64,000 nt of DNA from Candidatus Bathyarchaeota archaeon (GCA_026014735.1 JAOZHT010000001.1:744001-808000), one strand, 5' to 3'. Shown: positions 52,286 through 60,666, numbered from the stretch's first letter. Notes: generated by a model from the sequence alone, not told the origin. Numbers and translations: made by a program.

Positions 52286-52917
52286 GCCCTATAGCCCGAG
52301 AGCAACGCAACCTCGAGCCATTTCCAGCTGCAGTCCACATCGACGTAGCCTATTTCGCGGAGCCACCCAAGTTGCGTTTCCACATTCTGCAGCCGATTGG
52401 ATGGGTCTTCGGTTTGGGGGGTTTGCCCTATTTTGGCTATGAAGCGGCTGTGCAGCGTCGGCGTGGGGGAGCTGACGTGTTCGAGGTTGCAGAAGACGCC
52501 GCCCGCGTTTAGGATGCGGTGGATTTCGCTGTAAAGCTGCTTTTTGCGTGGGTCCTCAAGGTGATGGATGGCGAGGCTGGAAACGACGGCGTCAAAGCAG
52601 CCCAGATCCGGCAGCGGCTCGCTGAAATCGTGCCTAACGATGGTTACGCGGGGTTTGTCTTTGAAGTTTGCTTTAGCCTCCGCTAGCATTGGCATGGAGA
52701 AATCCAGCGCCACCCCCTCCGCCTCAGGGTACTTAAGCAGCACCAGGGAAAGCAACCTGCCGTTGCCGGTTCCTAAATCCAAAACGCGCCTGCAGTTGGC
52801 GGGAAGCAACTCCAGCAGAACTCCCTCGCCCTCGACGCGGTGCGGCAGCTTATCTGCCCGGGAAAGATACTCTAATGCATGGTTGACGTTTTGCCATTCG
52901 CTTCCGTTGTGAGCCAT
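52282..52917 (-). CDS. SAM-dependent methyltransferase (class I)
   Basis: The 211-residue protein has VLDLGTGNGRLLSLVL (motif I), GVALDFSMPMLAEAK (acidic ribose contact), FDAVVSSLAIHHLEDPRKK (motif IV) and LNAGGVFCNLEHV, typical of class I small-molecule methyltransferases. The substrate is unknown. The stop overlaps that of the thioredoxin-like gene on the opposite strand. Confidence 0.88.
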   Translation of the reverse strand: MAHNGSEWQNVNHALEYLSRADKLPHRVEGEGVLLELLPANCRRVLDLGTGNGRLLSLVLLKYPEAEGVALDFSMPMLAEAKANFKDKPRVTIVRHDFSEPLPDLGCFDAVVSSLAIHHLEDPRKKQLYSEIHRILNAGGVFCNLEHVSSPTPTLHSRFIAKIGQTPQTEDPSNRLQNVETQLGWLREIGYVDVDCSWKWLEVALLSGYRA

Positions 52918-53060
52918 AGGTTTTGCCTCAATGGTGCTTGCTGCACCTGTTTTATTATAGGTTCCCCCGTTTATCTCCTGAATTTATGATGCAGCAAAAA
53001 CAAACCTTATATTTCCAGGCAGAGTTTTTATGGGGAAATATAGAGAGGGATTTTGAAGAG

Positions 53061-53405
53061 ATGGAATTTTGTCCCAATTGCGGTTCACGCCTCGAAATCA
53101 GAAAAACCGGCGTCGGCACCAACTTTGTGCTCTGCTGCGCAAAATGCAACTACACCAAGCAGCCAGAGGACAAAAAGGTTGAGGCACGCACCGGCGCAGT
53201 CATCCAGCCTAAGCCAAAGCCCTTCATGACGGTTGTCGGCAACGAAGACGAAGTTAACACGATGAGCAAAATCAAAAAGCAATGCGAGAAATGCGGCAAC
53301 TGGGAGGTCTACGTGTGGATGGTTCAGACGCGGGGCGGAGACGAAGCCATGACGCAGTTCATGCGGTGCACTAAATGCGGTCACACCTTTAGGGAATACG
53401 CCTAA
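53061..53405 (+). CDS. tfs: Transcription factor S (TFIIS/RPB9-like), paralogue 2
   Basis: The 114-residue protein has two complete zinc ribbons, CPNCG...CAKCN and CEKCG...CTKCG, and the cleavage-stimulating acidic pair in QTRGGDEAMT. It resembles paralogue 1 at 16734 across the full length but keeps all ribbon cysteines, so it is the likelier functional TFS. The start at 53061 follows GAGAGGGAT; the frame extends upstream without similarity. TTTTTATGG about 30 bases upstream may be its TATA element. Confidence 0.93.
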   Translation: MEFCPNCGSRLEIRKTGVGTNFVLCCAKCNYTKQPEDKKVEARTGAVIQPKPKPFMTVVGNEDEVNTMSKIKKQCEKCGNWEVYVWMVQTRGGDEAMTQFMRCTKCGHTFREYA

Positions 53406-53470
53406 AAAACGCTTATTCGTCTGCATCTTTAGAAAGATATTAAAGGCTAACTGACATAAAATCTGTACTG

Positions 53471-53572
53471 ATGATTATGCCCAGCAAGCAAGGTAAACCT
53501 CTAACTAAAAAAGAGAAAGACGAGAAAAGAAAGGCCAAGAAAGCAAAAGGAAGCAAAACCGAGAAAAGCTAA
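53471..53572 (+). CDS. 33-residue lysine-rich protein
   Basis: The frame MIMPSKQGKPLTKKEKDEKR and KAKKAKGSKTEKS is extremely lysine-rich and overlaps a terminator-like hairpin at its 3' end. The composition is like small nucleic-acid-binding proteins. ATG 53471 or 53477 may be the start, with AT-rich promoter sequence upstream. No family was recognised. Confidence 0.5.
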   Translation: MIMPSKQGKPLTKKEKDEKRKAKKAKGSKTEKS

Positions 53573-53614
53573 ATTAGCCTTTAAGTTAGCTTTTCCCTTG
53601 TTTTTATTTTTTTT
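53564..53614 (+). terminator. Hairpin with long T tract
   Basis: AAAAGCTAA (53564-53572) pairs with TTAGCTTTT (53586-53594) and is followed by CCCTTGTTTTTATTTTTTTT. This is the clearest terminator-like signal in the window. Confidence 0.6.
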
Positions 53615-53717
53615 AACCTCCAGTGATAACTCGCCTCTTTTTATGTTGTGTTTGCGGAAGACTTTTTACTAAAGCAGCCTATCATGCAAGCAACCCATAA
53701 CAGGCATGTGACAGGGC

Positions 53718-54470
53718 ATGAAGACAAAAACCAAATGGCTCCTCTCAACCGCAGCAATCCTATTTATCCTTATCAGCGCATTCTACGTGGCATGGCAAAA
53801 CCAAGCCAGCGCATCCTCCGCCCCCGAGAAGGACATGCTTTTTCAGCTCTCAGCCTTCAACACCTTCTCGGCTGGCAAATACTCGGGTTTCATGAACTAC
53901 TCCGATTTGGCGCAGCACGGCGACTTTGGCATCGGAACCTTCGATAGCTTAGACGGCGAAATGCTTGCCCTCGACGGCGTCTTCTACCAGATCCCCCACA
54001 GCGGCGTCCCCCGCCAAGCCGACCCCGCCCAAACCGCGCCCTACGCCACCATCACCTACTTCGATGTCGACCAAACCTACACCCTTTCAGGCGTAAACTA
54101 CACGGGTCTTAAGGCTTTTCTCGACGAGAAATTAACCGATAAAGACGCGATTTACGCCCTCAAAGTCAGCGGCGACTACAGCTTTGTGCAGGCTCGCAGC
54201 CCCCAAAAGCAAAATGAGCCTTACCCCGATTTAACTGGCGCCCTCAAAGACCAAGCTGTCTTCAACTTCACCAGCGTCAAGGCAACCGCGGTGGGCTTCT
54301 GGTTTCCCCAATGCATGGATGGCGTCGACTACGTGGGCTACCACCTTCACGTAATAACCGCGGACCACGCTGCAGGCGGACACCTGCTTGACTGCGTCAT
54401 AGAGAACGCATCCGTCGAGGTCGATATCATCAAAAGCTACCAGCTTATTCTGCCTCCGGCTACTGCTTGA
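53718..54470 (+). CDS. budA: Exported alpha-acetolactate decarboxylase
   Basis: The 250-residue protein has an N-terminal hydrophobic segment (LLSTAAILFILISAFYVAW) and then the acetolactate decarboxylase domain. FGIGTFDSLDGEMLALDG is a signature region with E81, and zinc ligands H209, H211 and H222 lie in YHLHVITADHAAGGH. The enzyme converts alpha-acetolactate to acetoin. The signal/anchor implies an extracytoplasmic location, known for some bacterial enzymes. Overlap with the convergent acyltransferase gene is 11 bases. No acetolactate synthase is present here. Confidence 0.92.
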   Translation: MKTKTKWLLSTAAILFILISAFYVAWQNQASASSAPEKDMLFQLSAFNTFSAGKYSGFMNYSDLAQHGDFGIGTFDSLDGEMLALDGVFYQIPHSGVPRQADPAQTAPYATITYFDVDQTYTLSGVNYTGLKAFLDEKLTDKDAIYALKVSGDYSFVQARSPQKQNEPYPDLTGALKDQAVFNFTSVKATAVGFWFPQCMDGVDYVGYHLHVITADHAAGGHLLDCVIENASVEVDIIKSYQLILPPATA

Positions 54471-55662
54471 TTTTTAGGCTGGACTTAATTTTGGTTGCCA
54501 GCCAACGGTGCCTTTTCTCCCCTACATATGCCAAGCAGAATGCAACCTCGTTGGCTAAAAGCAGTATCAGCGGAAACATCACAAGGCGATCCACATCCAT
54601 GTTTAATCCGTTGAGGAACAGAATCAGCGGGTAATGTATCAGGAAAAGGGTGTAGGAGAAAGCTGCTATGCCATGGCTGGTTTGGGCGACGCGTTTTCTT
54701 AGAAGCACCCCTGAGATATGGGGCAAATGGGCGTTGTTGAGCAGCAAAAGCCCCAGAAAGACGCAGCCGGACACCAGCAGCCCAAAGAGCAGGTTGAAGG
54801 ATTCATGGGACACCGCATAGATTACATAGCCCTCCCAAACCACAGCGGCAAAAACCAAAACTAGAAGCGCCGCCAACACCTTGCCCGCAACGGGATTTTT
54901 AAGCTTGCTCTGCACGGCTGGGCTGCTGGCTGCAACCATCACCAAAGCCCCCAAAAACCACACAAGGATAAAGGCACTGTACTCCCAGGCTAAAACCGCC
55001 AAAACCACTCCGAAAGCACCCCCAAAGGCCAAAAACATCGCCTTCTTTGCTCTTGTCTTATCTGAGCCGGAAAGCCCCACTCCGCCAAGGATAAGCCAGC
55101 CGATGAACATGTAAATCCACCATTCCACCACCAGCGTCCAGAGCACAGCGTTAAAACCGAAGGGCCCCACATTCTGCGGCGCAACGGCACCGCCGAAGAG
55201 CACGTGGGTTGTCACGTTGAATGGGCCGCTTGGGAAGTCTTCAACCATCACTGCGGTGGCCAGGAAGCTTTGAAGCGTCGGTGCAGATTCAATTTCGCTT
55301 AGATGATTGAAGTACACGTTGTTGCTCAGGTAGATGGCGCCTGCTATGGCGGCGGTGAAGAGCATACAGGGCAGCAGGCCCGAGTAGATGCGGCTGAAGC
55401 GGTCGACAAGATAGTTGCGGAATCGGTACTGGCGGTTCTGCATCTTCTGCAGCAGCGAATACGAGATTAAAAAACCGGAGATGGCAAAGAAAACAAACAC
55501 GCCTACGCCGCCGAGCATGCCGCCTAGGAAAAAAGACGTTAACGCCATGGGGCGGTAGCTGGTTATGAAGTGGCTTACAACCACGAGCTCCGCGGCGAAT
55601 AAGCGTAGCACGTTGAGGTACACTGAAGCCTGCGGTGAGAGGGCATTTAGGGTGAGCTTCAA
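54460..55662 (-). CDS. Acyltransferase 3 family membrane protein
   Basis: The 400-residue protein has about ten to eleven helices. It has the signature LNVLRLFAAELVVVSHFITS (catalytic-type His in VVSHF), GVFVFFAISGFLISYS and SRIYSGLLPCMLF, typical of the OafA/YrhL-type acyltransferase 3 family. These enzymes acylate surface polysaccharides or other exported molecules. The ATG 55662 start is supported by MKLTLNALSPQ. Confidence 0.9.
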   Translation of the reverse strand: MKLTLNALSPQASVYLNVLRLFAAELVVVSHFITSYRPMALTSFFLGGMLGGVGVFVFFAISGFLISYSLLQKMQNRQYRFRNYLVDRFSRIYSGLLPCMLFTAAIAGAIYLSNNVYFNHLSEIESAPTLQSFLATAVMVEDFPSGPFNVTTHVLFGGAVAPQNVGPFGFNAVLWTLVVEWWIYMFIGWLILGGVGLSGSDKTRAKKAMFLAFGGAFGVVLAVLAWEYSAFILVWFLGALVMVAASSPAVQSKLKNPVAGKVLAALLVLVFAAVVWEGYVIYAVSHESFNLLFGLLVSGCVFLGLLLLNNAHLPHISGVLLRKRVAQTSHGIAAFSYTLFLIHYPLILFLNGLNMDVDRLVMFPLILLLANEVAFCLAYVGEKRHRWLATKIKSSLKIKQ

Positions 55663-55748
55663 CGGATTCGCCTATCAAAGCTTTGTTGCAGGCGGTTATC
55701 AAGCTTACGCAAATTCTGGGGCTTGGCGAACAGTTTTATGTTAGGCTA

Positions 55749-55806
55749 CGCAACTTTCAGTTGCGCCGATGAAGATAATTGCACGTAAGCACTGGACTCT
55801 GTCCAG
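55749..55806 (+). other. Two consecutive small hairpins
   Basis: CGCAACT-TTC-AGTTGCG (55749-55765) and CTGGAC-TCT-GTCCAG (55792-55806) lie 26 bases apart in the region before the gene at 55898. They could be a structured leader or small RNA. Box C/D or tRNA features are not convincing. Confidence 0.3.
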
Positions 55807-55897
55807 AGTGGCTGAAAATTTTAATCGGTACGGAGGCGCATCGCAGGGCTGGGGCAACGTTAATTAGTGCTCATTGGCGGTTAATGCTGTGATTGCC

Positions 55898-56215
55898 ATG
55901 CCCAAGAACCCCACAGGTCCCTTCTGGTTCATCAAAGAAGGCAGCAGATTCATCCAAACCAGCAAAGAAGCCTTCGACCAAGCTATCCGCGAAGGCAAAA
56001 GCATCAAGTACAACGGCTACCCCAACCGGCGGACAGAAAAAATCGCGGAGCACCTTGAAGAAGCACGCGTAGCCTTTCTGGCTCAACCTGACTTGCCAAC
56101 CAAATTCCGCTCATTACTAACCAACCCCCAATCAGTGATTCAAATCCAAATCATAGAGGCAAACGACCCCGAATTCTGGACTCGCGAATCAAAGGAGCCC
56201 AAGTACCAAAAATAG
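55898..56215 (+). CDS. Small protein, unknown
   Basis: The frame gives 105 residues from MPKNPTGPFWFIKEGSRFIQ, with a mixed helical, positively charged middle and a hydrophilic end EFWTRESKEPKYQK. ATG 55898 is preferred over the upstream GTG at 55874. No family was recognised and no partner gene is adjacent. Confidence 0.6.
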   Translation: MPKNPTGPFWFIKEGSRFIQTSKEAFDQAIREGKSIKYNGYPNRRTEKIAEHLEEARVAFLAQPDLPTKFRSLLTNPQSVIQIQIIEANDPEFWTRESKEPKYQK

Positions 56216-56323
56216 GGTTGGCTAACCAACTGCCGACGACTTCGCCATAATTTTCAGCTGCCTCCAAACAGCCTAAGGGTAGTGTTTAAAGCTTAAGCGG
56301 AAGCATATACACTGGGTTAGATT

Positions 56324-56800
56324 ATGCGTGCTATTGTGCTGTATGCTTCTAAAAGCGGTAACACCAAAAAAATCGCGGACTCCATATCTGACCAAACAGG
56401 CGCTCCATCCATAAGAATCACTAAAGATTCATGTGCTTCCTCGAAGGATTTAGAGGGCTACGACCTGATTTTTCTGGGCACAGGACTATACGCGGGCACA
56501 CCCAACGAAGACCTCGTAGCATACCTTAAAAACCTAAAGTTAGAAAGCACCGCGCTGTTTGCGCTTTTCATCACCTGGGGCGGCGCACCCCGAAGCGACA
56601 AGATGGCGCTGACAAAGCTTAGGGCGCTGCTGGAAAGCAAAAAGCAGAGGGTGCTTGAGGAGCATTTTGCCGCATATGGCGGATGGAAAGGTATTTTGAT
56701 GAAGCGCGGTCACCCTAAAAGCGACGAGGTTGCCGCTGCGGGCGTCTGGGGAAAAAAGGTTTTCGGGGAAGTTGAGAAACAAGTAAAGCTTAAAGCGTAA
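56324..56800 (+). CDS. Flavodoxin-like protein
   Basis: The 158-residue protein starts MRAIVLYASKSGNTKKIADS, with the flavodoxin phosphate-binding loop (ASKSGNT), then YDLIFLGTGLYAGTPNED and LFITWGGAPRSDK. FMN would bind in this fold, and the protein may serve as an electron carrier alongside ferredoxin (inference). The ATG start follows AT-rich sequence. Confidence 0.88.
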   Translation: MRAIVLYASKSGNTKKIADSISDQTGAPSIRITKDSCASSKDLEGYDLIFLGTGLYAGTPNEDLVAYLKNLKLESTALFALFITWGGAPRSDKMALTKLRALLESKKQRVLEEHFAAYGGWKGILMKRGHPKSDEVAAAGVWGKKVFGEVEKQVKLKA

Positions 56801-56842
56801 GCTATCTTTTGTGCCTGGCTGTTTTAAGTTAGGCTTATCGAG

Positions 56843-57085
56843 CTATTTTTTATCTGTTTCTTGGCGTCGTTCGGATTCAATGAAGGCTTCCCACTTTAAG
56901 CGTTCATTGGCGATTTCTAGGGGGCAAATAACTTGGGCGATTCCTTCAACGACCCCTTCGTTGCTGCCGTGCCTGCAGACTAGGTGCCCGCCGTCGTTTA
57001 TGCGTATATCGCAGGGTTTAGTGTCAAAGCAGAGGCACTCTATCTCCATTGTAGGTTTGGGTAACAAGCAAACTATCTCAGTCAT
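56843..57085 (-). CDS. Small cysteine-containing protein, unknown
   Basis: The roughly 80-residue protein (MTEIVCLLPKPTMEIECLCF...) has cysteines at CLCF, KPC, VCRHG and VICP, perhaps a metal site. The ATG at 57085 is preceded by AGGAGGACAC, so translation is well supported. It is convergent with the flavodoxin gene. No family was recognised. Confidence 0.7.
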   Translation of the reverse strand: MTEIVCLLPKPTMEIECLCFDTKPCDIRINDGGHLVCRHGSNEGVVEGIAQVICPLEIANERLKWEAFIESERRQETDKK

Positions 57086-57225
57086 GTGTCCTCCTACCTG
57101 CAACCATAATTTATCGGAGAATGCTTATAACAATTTGCTTTATCCCTCACGCAGTCACATCACACTAAAGAAAGCACCAGCTTCTCTGCTTAATCACCCC
57201 CTCAAATGCATATAAAGCCACTTTG

Positions 57226-57258
57226 CAAGCTTTGCGAAGTCTGCTTCGCAAGAGCTTG
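57226..57258 (+). other. Strong 14-pair hairpin with tetraloop upstream of a secreted protein gene
   Basis: CAAGCTTTGCGAAG pairs with CTTCGCAA-g-AGCTTG around a TCTG loop, with one bulged G. A TATA-like GCATATAAAG lies about 20 bases upstream. It is about 90 bases before the ATG of the gene at 57350 and could be a leader structure, a protein-binding site or a terminator. Confidence 0.45.
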
Positions 57259-57349
57259 TTAGACTTTGCAAATTAGCGTTAATGGAGTTTTCAAAAAACC
57301 ATAAAATAGATTCAGTTAATATCTGACGCAGATTCAGGAAGAGAGAAAA

Positions 57350-58384
57350 ATGCAGAAACATATCTCCTTAACAAAAACAACGCAATTCCTCAAAAGCAGA
57401 AAAAACACCAAATCAATCGCTATTTGCCTCTGTGCACTCTTCTTGGTCAGCGCGTTGACGACGTTGGTGATGGCGCAAGCCGCATCAACACCGCTCAGCG
57501 GCGGATACTGGATCATGCCAGTTCCAGCTGACCAGAGCACAGGCAAAGTAACCCAGACAGAGCTTTCCAACGGTGTCACCGGCTACATTCCCGGCGACTG
57601 CTATGGCGCATACCCCACCATCGCAAACAAAAACGGCTACCCCTACTGGGACTTAACAAACACACCTTACCTGTCCTTTGACATCTATATCAACGAATTC
57701 TGGCAAGGCGACCTAAAAGACCACACTGGACTCTCAGTAATCATATTGGATGCAACCAACAACGGATGGAACCCCTCGCTGGAATCACGCTGCGACCTAT
57801 CAACCACCTACGGCCACGCGGTCACACTCAAAGACGGCTCCGTTATGCGCGTCGCTGACTCCTCTTCACCTACACACTACACTATTGATCTTAGAAATCT
57901 AGGTGTTCCATTGAACCACATTGCCCAACTCGTCTTCAGTGTCCGTCCCGGCATGAAAGGAATCGGATTAAGTTACGAAATCACTAACGTACAATTATCC
58001 AGCAGCGGCGGCGTATCGAACCCTGCCCCAACACCTACTGCAACTGCCACACCCACACCGGCCCCAACAGCCACAGCAACTCCTAAACCCACTGTAACCC
58101 CAACAAAAACCCCCACAGCAACCCCAACCGCAACCCCCTCGCCGACCGAAGCCCCGACCCCCACACCTACCTCAGCGCAACCACCCGTCACCCGGCCTCC
58201 ACACTGGCATTACCCAACCCCGACAGCTGCGCCAACCACAGCGCCAACGTCATCACCAACTCAGCAGCCTACATCTTCGCCGACACCGTCAAACACAAAT
58301 CAGCCGTCTGCTCCCCAGTATAGCTGGTGGTGGAACATCTTTAGCTGGAACCGCTTTAACCTGTGGTTCCTGCGTATGTACTAA
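57350..58384 (+). CDS. Secreted protein with Thr/Pro-rich tail, unknown
   Basis: The 344-residue protein has a signal peptide (SIAICLCALFLVSALTTLVMA) and a globular domain (about 45-220) of beta-sandwich character, resembling carbohydrate-binding modules (YLSFDIYINEFWQG, IDLRNLGVPLNHIAQLVFSV). A long Thr/Pro/Ala-rich linker (about 225-325) follows, and a very aromatic C-terminus (WWWNIFSWNRFNLWFLRMY) that could anchor to lipid or another protein. The function is unknown. Confidence 0.82.
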   Translation: MQKHISLTKTTQFLKSRKNTKSIAICLCALFLVSALTTLVMAQAASTPLSGGYWIMPVPADQSTGKVTQTELSNGVTGYIPGDCYGAYPTIANKNGYPYWDLTNTPYLSFDIYINEFWQGDLKDHTGLSVIILDATNNGWNPSLESRCDLSTTYGHAVTLKDGSVMRVADSSSPTHYTIDLRNLGVPLNHIAQLVFSVRPGMKGIGLSYEITNVQLSSSGGVSNPAPTPTATATPTPAPTATATPKPTVTPTKTPTATPTATPSPTEAPTPTPTSAQPPVTRPPHWHYPTPTAAPTTAPTSSPTQQPTSSPTPSNTNQPSAPQYSWWWNIFSWNRFNLWFLRMY

Positions 58385-58416
58385 AAAACCAATCCAACTC
58401 CCCTTTTTAATTTTCT

Positions 58417-59142
58417 TTATCTCGACAGCGGATGCCTCAGATACATTAGCGGTTTCTTGTTGCAGATGCCTTCTCCGTTTAACCAGGCGGTGACATCGAA
58501 ATATTTCTCGTACACACGGCTCTTTGTAGAATCCCAAACGCATTCGTGACCCTTAAATTCCTCAACTAATACTGCGCAGCCTTCTCGGGGCTTGGCTGAA
58601 AAAAAGACCTTGTTTTTATAAGGAAGTTTCAGGAAGCGCTGGAAATATTCTTCTTTAAAGTCATATTCTGCACCTGCCGCGACGCCGGCGCCATCTGAGT
58701 AAATGATGAATAAATCATCCCAGTTTATCCTCTTTACCCGCCGCATCCACTTATCCATGGCCTCTTGAGCTGTTGTATAATGTAGGAAATGAACTTCTAT
58801 ATCGCCCACGGTGGCTACGGGGTAAACATGTGTTTTTGCCATTAACTCGTTCGCTGAGGGATGCAGCACTGAAGAATTGCTGAACTTGAAAGGCTGATTA
58901 AGGTACCAGCGGGGGTTCTCTAGAAATTTTATGTAATCTTCTGAAAAAAAGAACAAGCCAATCGTGGGCGTGGTGTATTTTAAGCCAAACTTGTGGTAAA
59001 TGCCGCTTGCTACACAGTTGTTACAGAGGATCGTGAAATTCCTGTTTTTCAGTTTAGCTCGCGCATTTAGTGAAAAATACTTATCAGTGAAGTTCCATGT
59101 AAACTCCTGCTTTTGAGCATTAGCAAACGCAAAAAAATCCAT
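58417..59142 (-). CDS. DUF1919-family protein
   Basis: The 241-residue protein carries the DUF1919 pattern: LCNNCVASGIYHKFGLKYTT, PTIGLFFFSEDYIKFLENPR and YPVATVGDIEVHFLHY, then W-rich DKWMRRVKRINWDD. This family is found with exopolysaccharide and glycosyltransferase genes in bacteria and is predicted to act in surface carbohydrate synthesis. Context here is only the secreted protein gene nearby. Confidence 0.82.
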   Translation of the reverse strand: MDFFAFANAQKQEFTWNFTDKYFSLNARAKLKNRNFTILCNNCVASGIYHKFGLKYTTPTIGLFFFSEDYIKFLENPRWYLNQPFKFSNSSVLHPSANELMAKTHVYPVATVGDIEVHFLHYTTAQEAMDKWMRRVKRINWDDLFIIYSDGAGVAAGAEYDFKEEYFQRFLKLPYKNKVFFSAKPREGCAVLVEEFKGHECVWDSTKSRVYEKYFDVTAWLNGEGICNKKPLMYLRHPLSR

Positions 59143-59287
59143 TCAGCATATCCCTTCGATTCTTTAGAAGTTATGGAACGTCTAGAAGTAGCCTTAATAC
59201 TTTATGCCAAAAAAGTACGGTTAAACCTAATGCTTATTTTAATTTCAAAGCATAAAAGGGTCCAACAGTTGTTGCAGTATCTGGATG

Positions 59288-59485
59288 CTAAAGAGGTCTT
59301 CTGCCTATCCGCCTGAGCAGCAGATTGGCAACGCCAGCGACCACCAAATCGGCAAGGATCCACACCAAAAAGTCAATATATTGCAGAATGGCAAGCACAG
59401 TGAAAATTAACAGGAGTACAATCGCCGCTGCGCCGACGGCTCGTTTTTTGTTGCGTACGCTCTCGGGTAAATCAGAGGCTGACAT
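59288..59485 (-). CDS. Small membrane protein, unknown
   Basis: The 65-residue protein (MSASDLPESVRNKKRAVG ...) has two hydrophobic segments (AAAIVLLLIFTVLAILQYI and FLVWILADLVVAGVANLLL) and an RRIGRRP end. The ATG lies next to GCGGAG, too close for a typical ribosome binding site. No family was recognised. Confidence 0.6.
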   Translation of the reverse strand: MSASDLPESVRNKKRAVGAAAIVLLLIFTVLAILQYIDFLVWILADLVVAGVANLLLRRIGRRPL

Positions 59486-59549
59486 CTCCGCTTAAGTAGG
59501 TGCTTTATAATTTTAAGGTTACCGTGAGAAGCTGCATTAATCCAACTGT

Positions 59550-59813
59550 TTACCTAACCAGCCTACTTCGCGGAGGTATGCTTGGAGATTTGGGAATCGA
59601 TAAACGCCTGTGGCGCTTATGCCTCAGCCAAAACACAACTGACACTACCGAGGAAGCAGCCATTACTATGTAGAAGGGTGCTGAACCAAACCCAAAGAGT
59701 GCACTGCCACACACAGCCGCGATCAAGATGTCGTCTAGGGGGCTTAAGACAAATATGGCGACGACCACAGCCATGTATGATGATAGGCGCCTGTTTTTGC
59801 TTTCTTTTAACAA
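59550..59813 (-). CDS. Possible small membrane protein
   Basis: The 87-residue frame starts at TTG 59813 and has two hydrophobic stretches (YMAVVVAIFVLSPL... and FYIVMAASSVVSVVFWL), followed by a basic tail (RHKRHRRLSIPKSPSIPPRSR). The ribosome binding site is weak, so it is uncertain whether it is expressed. Confidence 0.42.
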   Translation of the reverse strand: MLKESKNRRLSSYMAVVVAIFVLSPLDDILIAAVCGSALFGFGSAPFYIVMAASSVVSVVFWLRHKRHRRLSIPKSPSIPPRSRLVR

Positions 59814-59848
59814 TTTCTCAATCTGCCTATCTGGTTCTGCTGCACACT

Positions 59849-60139
59849 TTAGGTGGGGCAGAAGGCTTTGTTACGGGTTTCCCCGCGTCGCCTAGGGGTG
59901 GACTGAATCTTGTCTAAATCAGTTAAGTGAATGAAGCTTGTGCATCTTTTGCAGTAAAGCACCAATTCTGCAAGCTTATCGCCATGCGTGTTGACTTCCC
60001 AAATCATGTAGGTTTCTTCGGAGTGGTCGTCGGGTGAAATTTTTGCGCCGCAGCCTGGGCAAAGTAGGGTGCCGCTTGGGGTTGTTTGGGTTATATTGAT
60101 CTTGTAGGCGTTGGCTTGTTGAGTTGTTTTTTGTTTCAT
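59849..60139 (-). CDS. Small zinc-ribbon protein
   Basis: The 96-residue protein (MKQKTTQQANAYKINI...) contains LLCPGCGAKISPDDHSEE and later LYCKRCTSFIHLTD, a CxxC...CxxC zinc ribbon. ATG 60139 is chosen since GAGGAAT lies seven bases upstream; the longer frame has no support. No function is known. Confidence 0.72.
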   Translation of the reverse strand: MKQKTTQQANAYKINITQTTPSGTLLCPGCGAKISPDDHSEETYMIWEVNTHGDKLAELVLYCKRCTSFIHLTDLDKIQSTPRRRGETRNKAFCPT

Positions 60140-60407
60140 GTTTATTCCTCGATTAGCTGGTTGCTGGGATAATATTAATTGATTTTTCAGATTTACCACA
60201 ACATTGTGCCCAAATTTAGCCCAACTCGGCGGAAAGAGCTGGTTCTTCATCCAGGTTGGCTTCTGGCAGGATTCGATTTCTGTACATTTGTCCATATTGT
60301 TCTCGTTTAAAAGTAAATATTTAAACTATTGTCGTAATTTTAGGTAAAAAATGAACAAACGACAATTATTTAAGAGAGGGGCACGTATCCTAAAATGGGG
60401 ATAATGA

Positions 60408-60569
60408 ATGGAAAACAAGCATTGGGGTCCAATTCCCCACTGGAACAACTTCACCCTCGCAGACCTAAAACAAATCCTGCTGCACTGCCAAGCCCTCGAG
60501 GAACTCGGCATCGCCCAAGACACTGAACTGATGGAGTCCATCCGGCGAGACATAGCCCTGAGAAGTTAA
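60408..60569 (+). CDS. 53-residue protein, unknown
   Basis: The frame MENKHWGPIPHWNNFTLADL (first 20 residues), with KQILLHCQALEELGIAQDTE and LMESIRRDIALRS, gives an amphipathic, conserved-looking small protein. ATG 60408 is preceded by GGGGAT, and a TATA-like TATTTAAG lies about 40 bases upstream. It is followed by the histidine kinase gene after about 100 bases. Confidence 0.6.
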   Translation: MENKHWGPIPHWNNFTLADLKQILLHCQALEELGIAQDTELMESIRRDIALRS

Positions 60570-60666
60570 ACTGCAGTCATCACCGTAAACTCCAAGAGCA
60601 ATCCTTCTTATCATAAACAGTAAAGCTTTAAAGTAAAAACCTAAGATACAGTTTCATAGGTAAACG

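Noticed and set aside
55660-55870. tRNA or C/D box RNA before the gene at 55898
   Set aside because: Only short hairpins and a partial GATGA/CTGA pair are present; no cloverleaf or complete box set can be drawn.
58015-58290. Tandem DNA repeat in the Thr/Pro-rich region
   Set aside because: The repetition is at the protein level (low-complexity linker) with varied codons, not an independent DNA repeat.
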